Part shown: piece after piece, positions 17,601 to 24,559 of the stretch | Position numbering within the stretch: position 1 is the stretch's first letter | How the letters are laid out: every line of letters starts with the position of its first letter | Assembly (NCBI GenBank): GCA_025456065.1 | Contig: JALOLH010000002.1 | Coordinates: 1 to 64,000 of the forward strand | Reading direction: 5' to 3' | Origin: Candidatus Nanopelagicales bacterium | Lineage (GTDB): Bacteria > Actinomycetota > Actinomycetes > S36-B12 > CAIYMF01 | DNA length: 64,000 nucleotides | Made by a program: the position numbers and the translations under genes | Notes under the pieces: generated by a model | Seen by the model: only the letters and a program-made list of their open reading frames with translations | The model's database searches: none | Told to the model about the DNA's origin: nothing

Positions 17601-18019
17601 ACCTGCTCAGCGTCGACCCGCGGGTGGCCCCCGAGCCACTCGTGGTCGACCACCGCCCGCTGCTCCGTCACGAGCCGGTCCGTGCCGGCCTGCTGACCAG
17701 CCTCGGCTTCGGGCACGTCTCGGCGGTGGTCGCGCTGGCGCACCCCGACGTGTTCGTCGCGGCCCTCCCCGCCGCCGAGCGGGCGGGCTACCTCGCGCGG
17801 GCGCAGGCCCGGCGGGTGGCCGGGGCGCGCCAGCGGCTGGCCGCGCAGCACGCGGGACCGGCGGTGCTGGACCGGCGGACCGATCGGCGCCTCGGCGAGG
17901 GGACGGCGAGCGACCTGCGCGCCCGGGAGGCCGCCGTGCTCGTGGACCCCGCGGGGACGCTGCCCGGGGCCGAGCCGCCGGGGGGGCTCGGGCCGGTCAC
18001 CCCGGCGGGTGCCGCATGA
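8606..18019 (+). CDS. fas: Type I fatty acid synthase, multidomain
   Basis: A 3137-residue giant enzyme. The start is set at ATG 8606 because GGGAAGG lies at 8591-8597; in-frame ATGs at 8549 and 8576 lack a site. Domain order matches the mycobacterial/fungal single-chain FAS. Acetyltransferase: GHSAGLLAG near residue 160. Enoyl reductase: LPGMTPTTAEAP near 465. MaoC-like dehydratase: SGDPNPIHR near 1245 and GRIVHGMW near 1265. Malonyl/palmitoyl transferase: FPGQG near 1352 and GHSVGEYN near 1452. Acyl carrier: EGASSRRNQLLMDLG near 1837. Ketoreductase: ALVTGASPGS near 2177. Ketosynthase: Cys2779 in AACATAAVS, His in SKHDTSTEANDPNE near 2930 and TGHAKGG near 2971. It makes C16-C24 acyl-CoA from acetyl- and malonyl-CoA. 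A Pro/Ala repeat linker sits before the carrier domain. AcpS, which would activate the carrier, overlaps by 4 nt. Confidence 0.97.
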   Translation: MHGNSEPAAAAVPTTDSRVTDLRPTPAEAAGRAPLTADLAAGERPVALLLPGIDAAWPAALAEATLGQPRLHAWLTAVLAGLDTWAATPQVQAMGAFPDGFTPVALPADAEVAAADVRPASAPFALVGAVLADLVALQALEADGLAPVLAARRTVLVGHSAGLLAGWVAAGERDGDGLVPVGTAVQAACIAALAGVHAARHPWSVADAALGDALAGTQEAATPMMVLTGPRRARLGALLDQMAELLDGGVVVAMANAPTRHVLAGDPAALAQFRARLEGLTREEAQRRAAGRLGGTPLAVTWEPLPSSAPFHHPALADAAAAAVAQARRLGLALGPARLPVLDPATGRPVPTEDPLAAILTSVLARPHDWAGTLAAAVPAGGVAITVGPLGSLGRVNAEVLEGRGVLAVDAGTRAGREALATPGAAPAVPSPWAALAPRVISEPSGRLRLETRHTRRTGRSPMVLPGMTPTTAEAPIVAAAANGGHVAELAGGGQVSERIFTERVRELGELLVPGQEVVLNAMHLDPYLWGLHLGHERLLQRARATGAPFCGVTISAGIPEPDEAVALLDELAALGCWLNAFKPGTAGQVDQVLAIAGRTERPLWIHLEGGAAGGHHSWEDLEELLLATYARVRSHEHVVLAVGGGIAGPDRAAALLTGTWAHAHGMPAMPVDAVLLGTVTMATAEASTSPSVKAALVDAPGHAGWVARGTVAGGTTSGRSGLDADIHYLDNHASRTARLLDEVAGDAAAVDARREEIAAALAGTAKPWFGDVAEMTYGQLLERFVDLTALGRHRRYDDGAWLDPSHRSRFLALLQRAEARLHPSDEGVVPTLFADPASVDDPRDALAALLGAHPEAATALLHPADVDHFLAVCRRAGKPVPFVPVLDADVRRWYASDALWQSHDDRYDAEQVLVIPGPTAVAGITRADEPVADLLDRFEAEVVATLLAQGAEPEPGPAFRLRPDGVPHGSAPAALLAAALAAPTWRWSGAARPNPLHRLGPASAWALDLAPATPAAVAVAHLERDGERARLAVDHAGRLALSILWPDLGLPGDGSTTIPVDVAEHEGTITFAVTRGGLARAGAALLEVFGGGTDAPTDPAALAAAHAATVGASAPLPDRVMTALWPQVFRALDRAGQADGVLDLVHLRHQVVTDRTLPTRAEPRALPPMVTRTEAGLVLTVDALADGWRVTDRFLVRQPSVDAAVPVLRPRAAASAVVPTPTRTLGTRTVTAPQRLESFATVSGDPNPIHRSDLLARLVGLPGRIVHGMWTSAAASRAVIETAADGDPTRLRDWAVEFVAPLPPGAAVTLTVQRVGLRAGGQVVTVEAATADGVVALGSAEVAPPRTAYVFPGQGIQAQGMGMDGYARSAAARRVWDRADAITRERLGFSILAVVRDNPTVIDAAGTTFRHPAGVLHLTQFTQVAMATLAAAQVAELREAGAWDAHAVLAGHSVGEYNALAAAAPVLPLRAVIELVFARGMAMHGLVPRDAEGRSHYRLAVIRPHLAGLSHADAEALVAAVAEETGQLCEIVNHNLRGKQYAVATTVDALAELGRRLGPGHPGRPPLLEVPGIDVPFHSHALREGVPGFREHLRAKLPARIDGAALVGRYVPNLYPVAFRLDRDYVAGVHAVCGSEVLAGLLADWEAACADPDDLARTLLVELLAWQFASPVRWIETFELLCAPLADGGLGVERVVEVGVGSAPTLANLAKGALALPSHRGTRPEVANLELDAERLLAADGDPAPVEPSEGSEQVAPAEPEGGAPAPTPGTAGPVADAPDPGATGPVADAPDPGATGPVADAPVDLTTALRALLALRAGVRADQLGDDTLDTLVEGASSRRNQLLMDLGREFGVPAIDGAHEVPLAELADRLGERARGYRFPGPVLAPGVEAALTAALGPLGSAPAALAKRVTGHWGLAPGWVGRVGLAAALGSREGASRRGGDLRTLPGDRAESLVDAAVLAAASEVGVTVAPAAAASGGTVDAAAVTELRQHVEDLLAAQATGTLERLGRGTPAEEAPDHRDALARLALLEAEHGPSAQVAPRFDARRHVLLASSQVWARADADHLVECALAAESAGAPLDAATEGLLDQLRVHRDADPRLATTLRFHRARAEALGRNGTVALVDRALTEAPSGVPGGDLDALRAVLVEPTAAAVLAAARDLAVAPGAFADQVALVTGASPGSIAWAAVAHLLRGGATVVLATTSDTPERIAAYRDLERRWAAPGAVLHVVPANLASFADVDALVEWCTTPTAETVGPVTREVKPALLPTLLLPFAAAPSGGTLPDTDQSSQLTLRLLLLGVERLVGAVAGRVAAAGAAPVTVVLPLSPNHGTFGGDGAYGDAKAALESLANRWHAEPGWGAHTRLLGAEIGWVRGTGLMAGNDAAAAAVEQALGVTTFATEQMGALVAALATAGLAQRAAEGPLRVDLSGGLAGRTDLAVALRAATTGAHDAAPDQARAGEGEGAVASIPALPNLPAVLRAARAAPTQPEARAARTAAEDMVVLVGVAEIGPWGASSTRREAEHGRLSAAGVVELAWRCGLIRWDRAGAHWVDLVDDAPIEEAEAADRYRDEVGARVGVRPLHTTQDVAAEGRLVLSEVFLDRPLTLVVGSPDEARAMAAGVAGARVTRAEDGWHLTLPAGAAVRVPHQAPLARTVGGQLPTGSDPTRHGLEPGVAAAMDPLAAWNLVVSAEALADAGVRPEELVGAVHPSLVGNTQGSGMGGMHSIRTLNVGDLLDRDHANDVLQEALGNVVPAHANQGLVGGYGPMVHPVAACATAAVSLEEAIDKIRLGKAEVVLAGGWDDLGTEGISGFADMAATADNRALLDAGLAPAQHSRPGDRRRRGFVEAQGGGSFLVCRGSVALRLGLPVRAVLAYAGSFGDGIHTSIPAPGLGALGSVRGGADSPLGRALAELGLTADDIAVVSKHDTSTEANDPNEAFVHATIQAALRRTPGNPLRVISQKALTGHAKGGAAAWQVAGLCDVLETGVVPGNPNLLSVDPRVAPEPLVVDHRPLLRHEPVRAGLLTSLGFGHVSAVVALAHPDVFVAALPAAERAGYLARAQARRVAGARQRLAAQHAGPAVLDRRTDRRLGEGTASDLRAREAAVLVDPAGTLPGAEPPGGLGPVTPAGAA
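13921..14019 (+). repeat. 36-nt tandem repeat in the FAS linker
   Basis: Three in-frame copies, with GGGCCGGTCGCC recurring at 13925, 13961 and 13997, encode GPVADAPDPGAT units. They sit between the malonyl/palmitoyl transferase and the carrier domain, where a flexible tether is expected. Confidence 0.9.
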
Positions 18020-18429
18020 CCGTGCACGGCGTGGGGCTGGACCTGGTCGACGTCGCCGGCTTCGCCGAGCAGCTGGGCTCGATCGGCTCGGCCTTCGCCG
18101 CGACGACGTTCACCCGCGCCGAGCTGGACGCGGCGGCGGGCAGTGCCGGCGCGGCCCAGCACCTCGCGGCCCGGTTCGCCGCCAAGGAGGCCTTCGTCAA
18201 GGCGTGGTCGGCGGCGCTCGCCGGTCGGGCGCCGGTGGTCATGGCCGTGGACTGGCGCGAGGTCGAGCTGCGCACCGACCCGTGGGGCCGGCCGGTGCTG
18301 GCCCTGCACGGCGAGGTCGCCGCCGCGGTCGCGGCGTCGCTCGGGCCGGTGCGCTGCCACGTGTCACTGACCCACGAGCCGACGACCGCGGCCGCCGTGG
18401 TCGTCATCGAGCCGGAGGACCCCCGATGA
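18016..18429 (+). CDS. acpS: Holo-[acyl carrier protein] synthase
   Basis: A 137-residue 4'-phosphopantetheinyl transferase of the AcpS type. VGLDLVDV near residues 6-13 holds the metal-binding Asp. RFAAKEAFVKAW near 53-64 is the FxxKEA signature, and CHVSLTHEPTTAAA near the end matches the conserved last strand. It moves phosphopantetheine from CoA to the FAS carrier domain serine. It starts within the FAS stop (ATGA overlap) and its own stop overlaps the next start in the same way, so the three genes are translationally coupled. Mycobacteria carry the same fas-acpS pairing. Confidence 0.95.
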   Translation: MTVHGVGLDLVDVAGFAEQLGSIGSAFAATTFTRAELDAAAGSAGAAQHLAARFAAKEAFVKAWSAALAGRAPVVMAVDWREVELRTDPWGRPVLALHGEVAAAVAASLGPVRCHVSLTHEPTTAAAVVVIEPEDPR

Positions 18430-20405
18430 GCCGCACGAGCGCCGGCGCCATGCCGCGCCCCACCATGCCGGTGACCACCCCGATGCCGGGCCTGGTCGTG
18501 GCCACGCACGTCGCGATCGGCGACGCGGTGGCCGCGGGCGATCCGCTGTGCACGGTCGAGACCATGAAGTGCCAGTCGGCCGTGCCCGCCCCGCACGCCG
18601 GGACGGTCGCCGAGCTGCGCGGGCTGGGCGACCTCGTGGCCGCGGGCGACCCGGTCGCCCACCTGGCCGCCCCGGTGCCGCACCGGGTCCCCACGACAGC
18701 CCCCGCAGCCCTGCCCACGCCCGCCGAGGCCGTCGCGATCGCCCTCGCCGGCTGGGGGCCCGACGCCTGGTTCACCGAGCTGGACCTCGCCGACGGGCCT
18801 TGCGGCGGTAGCGACGTGCTCGTCGCGGTCGAGCGCCCGTTGGGCGAGCAGGGCTGCGGGATCGTCGCCGGCCTCATGACCCACCGGTTCCCGGGACACG
18901 ACGGCCCGACCAGCCGGGTCTGGCTGGCCGGCGACGCGGCCGTCAAGCGGGGCGCGGTGGCCGAGGCCGAGTGCCGGCGCATCATCGCCGCGTTCGACCA
19001 CGCCGAGGCCCACGGGCTGCCCGTGGAGTGGGTGGCCGTCTCGGCGGGCGCCCAGATCTCGATGCAGCGGGGCACCGAGAACATGGACTGGTGCGCGGCG
19101 GTGGTCCGCCGGATCCTCGAGTTCACCCAGCGCGGCGGCGAGGTGGTCATCATCGTCGCCGGGATCAACGTCGGGGCGCAGAGCTACTGGAACTCGGTCG
19201 CCACGATGCTGGGCCACTGCGCGGGGATGCTCGTGATGGTCGACGACACCGCGATGGTGCTGACCGGGGCCCGCGCGCTGGCCACCTCGGGCGGGGTCGG
19301 CAGCCCGGACGAGGTCGCCCTCGGCGGGTACCCCGGGGTCATGGGACCCAACGGGCAGGCCCACCACCGCGCGCCGACCCTCGCCGCCGCGTACGACCTG
19401 GTGCTCACCCACCACCGGCTGCTCGCCGCGACCGCGCGGCCGCGGGTCACCACCGATCCGGTCGACCGCGACGTGACGGCCAGCCCCTACGCCGGGGTGG
19501 GGGGCCATCGCGACGTCGGTGCCGTCCTCGACGGCGCGCGCAACCCGGGCCGCACCCTGCCGTTCGCGATCCGACCGGTGATGGCCGCGCTGGCCGATGC
19601 GGACGCGCCGCGCCTCGAGCGCTGGTCGGACATGGCCGGAGCCGACGGCGCCGTGGTCTGGGACACCGCCGTGGCCGGGGCGGCCGTCACGCTGATCGGG
19701 ATCGAGTCCCATCCGCGACCGGCCACCGGTCCGGGGGGCGGTGTGGAGGGCCCGAGCGGGCCGGGCACCTGGTGGGCCGCCGGCACGCTGTACCCGGCGG
19801 CGTCGAAGAAGGTCGCCCGCGCCATCACCCATGCCTCGGGCCGCCGCCCGGTCGTGGTGCTGGCCAACCTGGCGGGCTTCGACGGCAGCGCCTGGTCGCT
19901 GCGCCAGCAGCAGCTCGAGTGGGGGGCCGAGATCGCTCGATCGGTGGTCAACTTCTCCGGCCCCATCGTGGTCGTCACCATCGGCCGCTTCCACGGTGGC
20001 GCCTACGTGGTGTTCAACAAGGCGCTGCACCCCCAGCTGCGCATGCTCGCGCTGACCGACACCCGCGTCTCGGTGATCGGTGGCTCGGCCGCCGCCGAGG
20101 TGGTCCTCACCCGCGAGGTGCGCGCCCGGATGGCCGAGCTGCGGGCGGAGCCTGCGTGGGCCGACGCCGACGAGGAGGCGCTGCGCCGGGTCGCCCGCGC
20201 GGACGTCGCCGCGGCCTTCGACGCGGTGCACTCGGTGCAGCGGGCCCATCGGACCGGATCGGTCGACGAGGTCGTGGCCCCGGCGGCGCTGCGGCCCACG
20301 GTCGCCGCCCACCTGGCGGCGGCGCGCGCGCTGCCGGCGGGCGGGCCGCCCGGCGTCAGGCGTCCAGCGCCACGGCCCGCAGGTACGCGCGCAGCATCCG
20401 CTTGA
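18426..20405 (+). CDS. Fused biotinyl carrier-carboxyltransferase (acyl-CoA carboxylase component)
   Basis: A 659-residue protein from ATG 18426, overlapping acpS by 4 nt. Residues about 10-80 form a biotinyl domain with the attachment Lys48 in VETMKCQSAV (usual motif AMKM). The rest is a carboxyltransferase. It has AGINVGAQSYWNS and a GGYPGVMGPNG stretch reminiscent of acyl-CoA binding, then LANLAGFDGSAWS and RFHGGAYVVFNKAL, which resemble the second half of acetyl-CoA carboxylase CT domains. No biotin carboxylase domain is present or nearby, so it would need one in trans. Placed behind fas and acpS, it most likely supplies malonyl-CoA. Its last 50 nt overlap the convergent TetR gene. The family is reasonably sure; the exact acyl-CoA substrate is inferred. 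Confidence 0.75.
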   Translation: MSRTSAGAMPRPTMPVTTPMPGLVVATHVAIGDAVAAGDPLCTVETMKCQSAVPAPHAGTVAELRGLGDLVAAGDPVAHLAAPVPHRVPTTAPAALPTPAEAVAIALAGWGPDAWFTELDLADGPCGGSDVLVAVERPLGEQGCGIVAGLMTHRFPGHDGPTSRVWLAGDAAVKRGAVAEAECRRIIAAFDHAEAHGLPVEWVAVSAGAQISMQRGTENMDWCAAVVRRILEFTQRGGEVVIIVAGINVGAQSYWNSVATMLGHCAGMLVMVDDTAMVLTGARALATSGGVGSPDEVALGGYPGVMGPNGQAHHRAPTLAAAYDLVLTHHRLLAATARPRVTTDPVDRDVTASPYAGVGGHRDVGAVLDGARNPGRTLPFAIRPVMAALADADAPRLERWSDMAGADGAVVWDTAVAGAAVTLIGIESHPRPATGPGGGVEGPSGPGTWWAAGTLYPAASKKVARAITHASGRRPVVVLANLAGFDGSAWSLRQQQLEWGAEIARSVVNFSGPIVVVTIGRFHGGAYVVFNKALHPQLRMLALTDTRVSVIGGSAAAEVVLTREVRARMAELRAEPAWADADEEALRRVARADVAAAFDAVHSVQRAHRTGSVDEVVAPAALRPTVAAHLAAARALPAGGPPGVRRPAPRPAGTRAASA

Positions 20406-20979
20406 GCTCCTCGACCATCGCCGGTCGTGGCTGGCCGTCGGACACCGAGAAGTGCAGCAGGGACTGGCTGACCTCGACGATCACCTCGGCCACCATGAGC
20501 CGCCGCTCGACCGGCAGGTGCGGGGTGAGCTCGGCCACGATCGGCTCGAGGAGCGCGGCCAGCTGGCGGAAGTGCGCGGCGGCGGCCGTGCGGGTCACCG
20601 CCGTGGAGCGCATCGCCAGCCACACCGCCCGCCGGGAGGGGTCCTCCGCCCAGTGCTTGGCGACGATGTCGATGATGTGGTTGGTCTCGGCCTGCCAGTC
20701 CTCGGTCGGGAACCGTGTGGCCGCGGCGACCAGGTCGTCGACGAGCGCCTGGGTGTCGCGGGCGTCGAGCTCGGCGACGATGGCGAACTTGTTCGGGAAG
20801 AACTGGTAGACCGACCCCACCGGGATGTCGGCGCGCACGGCGACGTCGTCGATCGTGAAGCCCTCGACCCCGCGCTCGGCGAGCAGGTCGCGGGCCGCCC
20901 GCAGGATCGCCTCGAAGCGCACCCGTCCCCGGGCCTGGACGGGACGGTGCCGCACCTCGAGGTCCGGCGCGTCGGTCAT
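20356..20979 (-). CDS. TetR-family transcriptional regulator
   Basis: A 207-residue protein starting at ATG 20979; TACGCT lies exactly 6 nt upstream, so it is probably leaderless. The N-terminal RFEAILRAARDLLAERGVEG, IDDVAVRADIPVGSVYQFF and PNKFAIVAEL segments are the TetR helix-turn-helix. The ligand domain is not diagnostic. It is convergent with, and overlaps by 50 nt, the carboxyltransferase gene of the FAS operon, and is divergent from the large gene at 21125. In mycobacteria a TetR protein (FasR) activates fas; whether this gene has that role is only a guess. Confidence 0.9.
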   Translation of the reverse strand: MTDAPDLEVRHRPVQARGRVRFEAILRAARDLLAERGVEGFTIDDVAVRADIPVGSVYQFFPNKFAIVAELDARDTQALVDDLVAAATRFPTEDWQAETNHIIDIVAKHWAEDPSRRAVWLAMRSTAVTRTAAAAHFRQLAALLEPIVAELTPHLPVERRLMVAEVIVEVSQSLLHFSVSDGQPRPAMVEELKRMLRAYLRAVALDA

Positions 20980-20985
20980 GCGTCC

Positions 20986-20991
20986 AGCGTA
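20986..20991 (-). promoter_or_regulatory. -10-like TACGCT for the TetR gene
   Basis: Read on the minus strand, it ends 6 nt before ATG 20979. The TetR gene has no Shine-Dalgarno sequence. Confidence 0.5.
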
Positions 20992-21112
20992 GGTCGGTCG
21001 GGTCCACCCGCCCGGGTCCGACGTCCCGGCCGTGCGCGCTGAGCGACCCGAATCCCACGGTCGGGCGACCTGCGGGGTGGACACGGGGTGGCCCTGAGGA
21101 CCCCGTTCGGCG

Positions 21113-21118
21113 GAGAAT
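21113..21118 (+). promoter_or_regulatory. -10-like GAGAAT for the gene at 21125
   Basis: Ends 6 nt before GTG 21125 in the 145-nt divergent gap shared with the TetR gene. Confidence 0.45.
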
Positions 21119-21124
21119 CGACGG

Positions 21125-24100
21125 GTGTCCCCTTCGCTGCACGCTGCCATCAACCTGCGCCTCGCCCAGCTCGGCCTGCCCCTGCCGTCCGGGTTCGAGG
21201 AGACCGACGCGGCCCGGCTGGTCGCCCCCATCCTGGCGCGCCAGCGCGAGCTGAGCCGGCGCCTCGCCGACCGGCCGTGCGCGGCCGACGGCCGCATCCA
21301 GGCCTTCCTCGACGACTACCTCGCCGACACCGGCGAGGCCCCGCACCTGCCGCGGCGCACGTTCGTCCTGGACGAGCCGGGCCTGGCCCGGGCGCTGTCG
21401 CTGCCGTTCGACGGCGACGAGTTCACCTCGCCGCTGCTGGCCAGCTACCGGCTCGCGAACGGCGTGCTGCACAACCCGGCCAAGGACCGGCGCACCACCG
21501 CGGGCGTGTTCCACATCGCCGACGGCGGCCTGCCGGTGCCGGCCGACAAGATCGAGGTGCCCCGGCTCGCGTTCGCCCGGCTCCTGGCCAGGGCGTTCGA
21601 GCCGCCGGCGGTCGACATGGTCCTGCCGTACGCCGCCAACCAGCCCGACCCGGCGGCGTGCCTCGTGTCGCTGCTGCTGCGCCCGCTCGTGGCCCCGGGT
21701 GTGCCCGGCCTCGTGCGCGAGAAGCGCATGGAGACGCGCTTCTTCGTGCCCGGCGGGCTGGTCGCCAACCTCGACTTCGTCGAGAGCATCTTCGGCAACG
21801 GTGGTGACCCGTACCTGCCGGAGAACGACGCCTCGCTGGCGCCGGAGACGTGGACCGGCCACACCGGCTGCGTCATCCTCGCCCCGCACCTGACCCGCGT
21901 GACCAAGCGCGAGCTCGGCCTGCCGCACGTGGACGAGGCCACCGAGCGGCAGCGCCGCGACGGCGTCTGCTGGTCGGACCCCGACGAGCCGTACAACAAC
22001 GGCCAGGCGTTCAAGATCTGCGCGCGCGACGCCCGTGGCGTCATGGTCACCGTGATCGCCGACAACTACTTCGGGTACTGCAAGAAGGAGGTCAAGACCC
22101 AGATCTCCTACTCCGCGAACCTGTTCGGCAACGCCGAGGAGGAGCACGCCGGCGGCGCGCTCGTGCTGCGCAGCTACGACCTGGGACAGGAGTGGACCGA
22201 GTTCCTCTGCGGCCCCGACGACCGGCTCGCCGACGTGCTGGCCCGTGACCCGCACCTGCAGCCGCAGCCCCAGGGCCACGCGCTGGACCCGAACGTCCCG
22301 CACGTCGTGCTGGTCCCCGCCGGGGCCACCTACTCGATGGCGTCGATGACGGTGTCGTGGCCGGCCGGCGAGGGCCCGGCGGGCAGCATCCCGCTGCGGG
22401 CGGGCAGGGCCTACCTCAGCCCGAACGGCTACCGCGTCGAGCTGGTCCAGCGCCCGCACGACCGCACCTCGTGGACCCTGTTCGGCACGTCCCCGGAGAT
22501 CACCTCGCTGCACAAGCCCGCGACGGTCTCCGGCGGCGGCAAGTCGGAGGTGTCCAAGGCGATCACCGACGCCTTCATCGTCGGCTCGGTGTACGTCGGC
22601 GACATCGACCACGACCTCGACCAGGTCGCCGCGATCCTCGAGCACGACTTCGCCCAGCGCTTCGCCGATCCGGCGCGCAACGGCACGGACCACCGCGCCG
22701 TCCTGTCGCCGGAGCGGACCCTCGGCTCGGTGATCAAGCTGCTCACCCCGAACGAGGCCGACTACGCCCCCGCGTACAACGCGTGGCTGGCCCGGATCCC
22801 CGCCCACATCAAGGAGCTGGTCTACGTCGTCAAGCGCTCCTACCGGCCGGAGTGGGGCGCCGACTGGCGCCGGCACTTCAGCGTGGTCGTGATCGACGGT
22901 CGGCAGGGCAACTCGCTGCGCCTCGACGGCCAGAAGATCGTCGCCCACCAGCTGCGCGTGGGGTTCAACCAGGACGGGTCCTGGCGGCTGTTCGGCCTGC
23001 GCCACGACTTCGCCCCCGCGACCAAGGTCCAGACCCAGGACGACATCACGGCCACGGCGGTGGTGACCGGCTCGGTGATCGGGCTGGACCCGGCGCGCTC
23101 CTACAAGCTGGTCGAGAACTGCGAGAACATGCTGTTCCAGCGGCCCGACGACGCCATCCATCGCGGCTACGACAAGCAGGCCGAGCGCGACATCGCCACG
23201 CCGGGCACCTTCCTGTCGAACTGGCAGCCGCTGACCCGGGCCGACGTCGCCGACCTGCGCGACGACGCCGTGGCCTTCAGCGCGTTCACCGGGCCGATGG
23301 CCGCACTGCTGTCGGGCTTCGCCGACGCCGCGCCCGACGAGGCGCCCACCTACGTCGTGAGCTCGTCGAACCCGCGCATCGTCGACGGGGCGATCTCGAA
23401 GAACCCGCGCTACCTGCAGCCCCGGCCCGACCGGGCCAACCCGGCGGCCACCGCCACGGTGCAGCTGGCCGCCCGGCTCGAGCGCCGGCTGCCGCTGGAC
23501 GCCCCGCTCGTGCTGCCGGTCGACGTGGTCGCCGCGGGGCGGCGCAACAACCCCCCCGGGGACGGGGTGCCCGCGCTCTGCCCCTACAACCCGCTGCACT
23601 ACATGGAGCTGCCCGAGCTCTTCATGGAGTTCATCTCGTCGATGACGGGCAAGTCGCCCTCGACCACGGGGGCCGGCTCCGAGGGCGCCCTGACCAAGGG
23701 CCCGTTCAACGCCATGCCCGCGGTGGTGGACCTGAACGCGTCCATGGTCGCCTACGCCCTGACGGGGGCCGACGGCTGGCTCTCGGCAGCCGGGTACGTC
23801 GGGCCGTACGTGCGGGTCGACCACGACGTGTCGATGCTCATCCCCGAGGTGTTCACGCGGATGAGCCCGGCCGAGCGTGATGCCCGTGCCCTGCTCGCCG
23901 AGGGTGCCCTGGAGCGGGTCGACGACGTCGAGCACGACGGTCGGGTGGTCCCGGCCAGCCGCCTGGGCTACCGGATCACGAAGCGGTTCGCGACCAAGTA
24001 CCTCGGGCGCATCTTCCTGCACCCCGACGTCGTGCTCTCCCCGGAGATGCTGCGGCCCGAGCTGCAGGATCCCGCCGTCTACGCCGCGTCGCTGGAGACG

Positions 24101-24508
24101 ATCGTGGCCACCCACGAGCGGGTGGCCCGCGCCTACATCGAGGACGGCACGATCGCCTGGGCGATCCCGCCGCTGCGCGGGCTGCTGCAGATCATGGCCG
24201 AGGGCGTCACCGAGGAGGGCTGGCGGCTGGACTCCCCGGCGTTCCGCGCGCAGTTCTCGCGCGACGCGGTGCTGGCCTCCGACTGGTACGCCGCGCGGCT
24301 GGACGCCAAGGCGCAGGCGGCGCGCAGCCGTGCCGAGACCGGCCTGGCCGCGATCGAGAAGTTCGTCGCGACGCCGGGCAACGAGGAGCCGACCGAGCGC
24401 CTCGGGATGCCGGCGCGGGTCGAGGCCGCGAAGGCCGAGCTCGCCCGGGTCTCCGCGCCGGAGTACCGCGCCGGGCTCGTGGGGACGGCGGGGCGCACGC
24501 CGCTGTGA
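21125..24508 (+). CDS. Large conserved protein, candidate PPi-type phosphoenolpyruvate carboxykinase
   Basis: A 1127-residue cytosolic protein with no signal or membrane segment, starting at leaderless GTG 21125. Distinct stretches that look like conserved enzyme core are FGYCKKEVKTQISYSANLFG (near 318-337), PYNNGQAFKICARD, FQRPDDAIHRGYDK and, near residues 840-865, MTGKSPSTTGAGSEG followed by LTKGPFNAMPAVVDLN. The size, about twice that of ATP- or GTP-type PEPCK, and the lack of a classic P-loop agree with what I recall of the pyrophosphate-dependent PEPCK of Propionibacterium and Entamoeba. That enzyme interconverts PEP + CO2 + Pi with oxaloacetate + PPi. I recognise this from family resemblance only, so the name is tentative. 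A flavodoxin-fold gene follows 51 nt downstream, after a hairpin. Confidence 0.45.
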   Translation: MSPSLHAAINLRLAQLGLPLPSGFEETDAARLVAPILARQRELSRRLADRPCAADGRIQAFLDDYLADTGEAPHLPRRTFVLDEPGLARALSLPFDGDEFTSPLLASYRLANGVLHNPAKDRRTTAGVFHIADGGLPVPADKIEVPRLAFARLLARAFEPPAVDMVLPYAANQPDPAACLVSLLLRPLVAPGVPGLVREKRMETRFFVPGGLVANLDFVESIFGNGGDPYLPENDASLAPETWTGHTGCVILAPHLTRVTKRELGLPHVDEATERQRRDGVCWSDPDEPYNNGQAFKICARDARGVMVTVIADNYFGYCKKEVKTQISYSANLFGNAEEEHAGGALVLRSYDLGQEWTEFLCGPDDRLADVLARDPHLQPQPQGHALDPNVPHVVLVPAGATYSMASMTVSWPAGEGPAGSIPLRAGRAYLSPNGYRVELVQRPHDRTSWTLFGTSPEITSLHKPATVSGGGKSEVSKAITDAFIVGSVYVGDIDHDLDQVAAILEHDFAQRFADPARNGTDHRAVLSPERTLGSVIKLLTPNEADYAPAYNAWLARIPAHIKELVYVVKRSYRPEWGADWRRHFSVVVIDGRQGNSLRLDGQKIVAHQLRVGFNQDGSWRLFGLRHDFAPATKVQTQDDITATAVVTGSVIGLDPARSYKLVENCENMLFQRPDDAIHRGYDKQAERDIATPGTFLSNWQPLTRADVADLRDDAVAFSAFTGPMAALLSGFADAAPDEAPTYVVSSSNPRIVDGAISKNPRYLQPRPDRANPAATATVQLAARLERRLPLDAPLVLPVDVVAAGRRNNPPGDGVPALCPYNPLHYMELPELFMEFISSMTGKSPSTTGAGSEGALTKGPFNAMPAVVDLNASMVAYALTGADGWLSAAGYVGPYVRVDHDVSMLIPEVFTRMSPAERDARALLAEGALERVDDVEHDGRVVPASRLGYRITKRFATKYLGRIFLHPDVVLSPEMLRPELQDPAVYAASLETIVATHERVARAYIEDGTIAWAIPPLRGLLQIMAEGVTEEGWRLDSPAFRAQFSRDAVLASDWYAARLDAKAQAARSRAETGLAAIEKFVATPGNEEPTERLGMPARVEAAKAELARVSAPEYRAGLVGTAGRTPL

Positions 24509-24524
24509 GTCCCGCACGCGGGAC
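24509..24524 (+). terminator. GC hairpin directly after the stop of the large gene
   Basis: GTCCCG (24509-24514) and CGGGAC (24519-24524) pair around CACG. There is no U-tract, so it would be a weak or Rho-aided terminator. Confidence 0.4.
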
Positions 24525-24546
24525 CCCGTCCCCGTGACCTCGGGGC

Positions 24547-24552
24547 TACGCT
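24547..24552 (+). promoter_or_regulatory. -10-like TACGCT for the flavodoxin-fold gene
   Basis: Ends 7 nt before ATG 24560, downstream of the hairpin at 24509-24524, so this gene probably has its own promoter. Confidence 0.5.
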
Positions 24553-24559
24553 CGCGGGC

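Noticed and set aside
8537..17851. A minus-strand reading frame of over 3100 codons opposite the FAS gene.
   Set aside because: It mirrors the FAS codon pattern. In very GC-rich DNA the antisense of a long gene often lacks stops. The translation is Arg/Gly/His-rich low complexity with no domain signature, while the plus strand has all FAS motifs.
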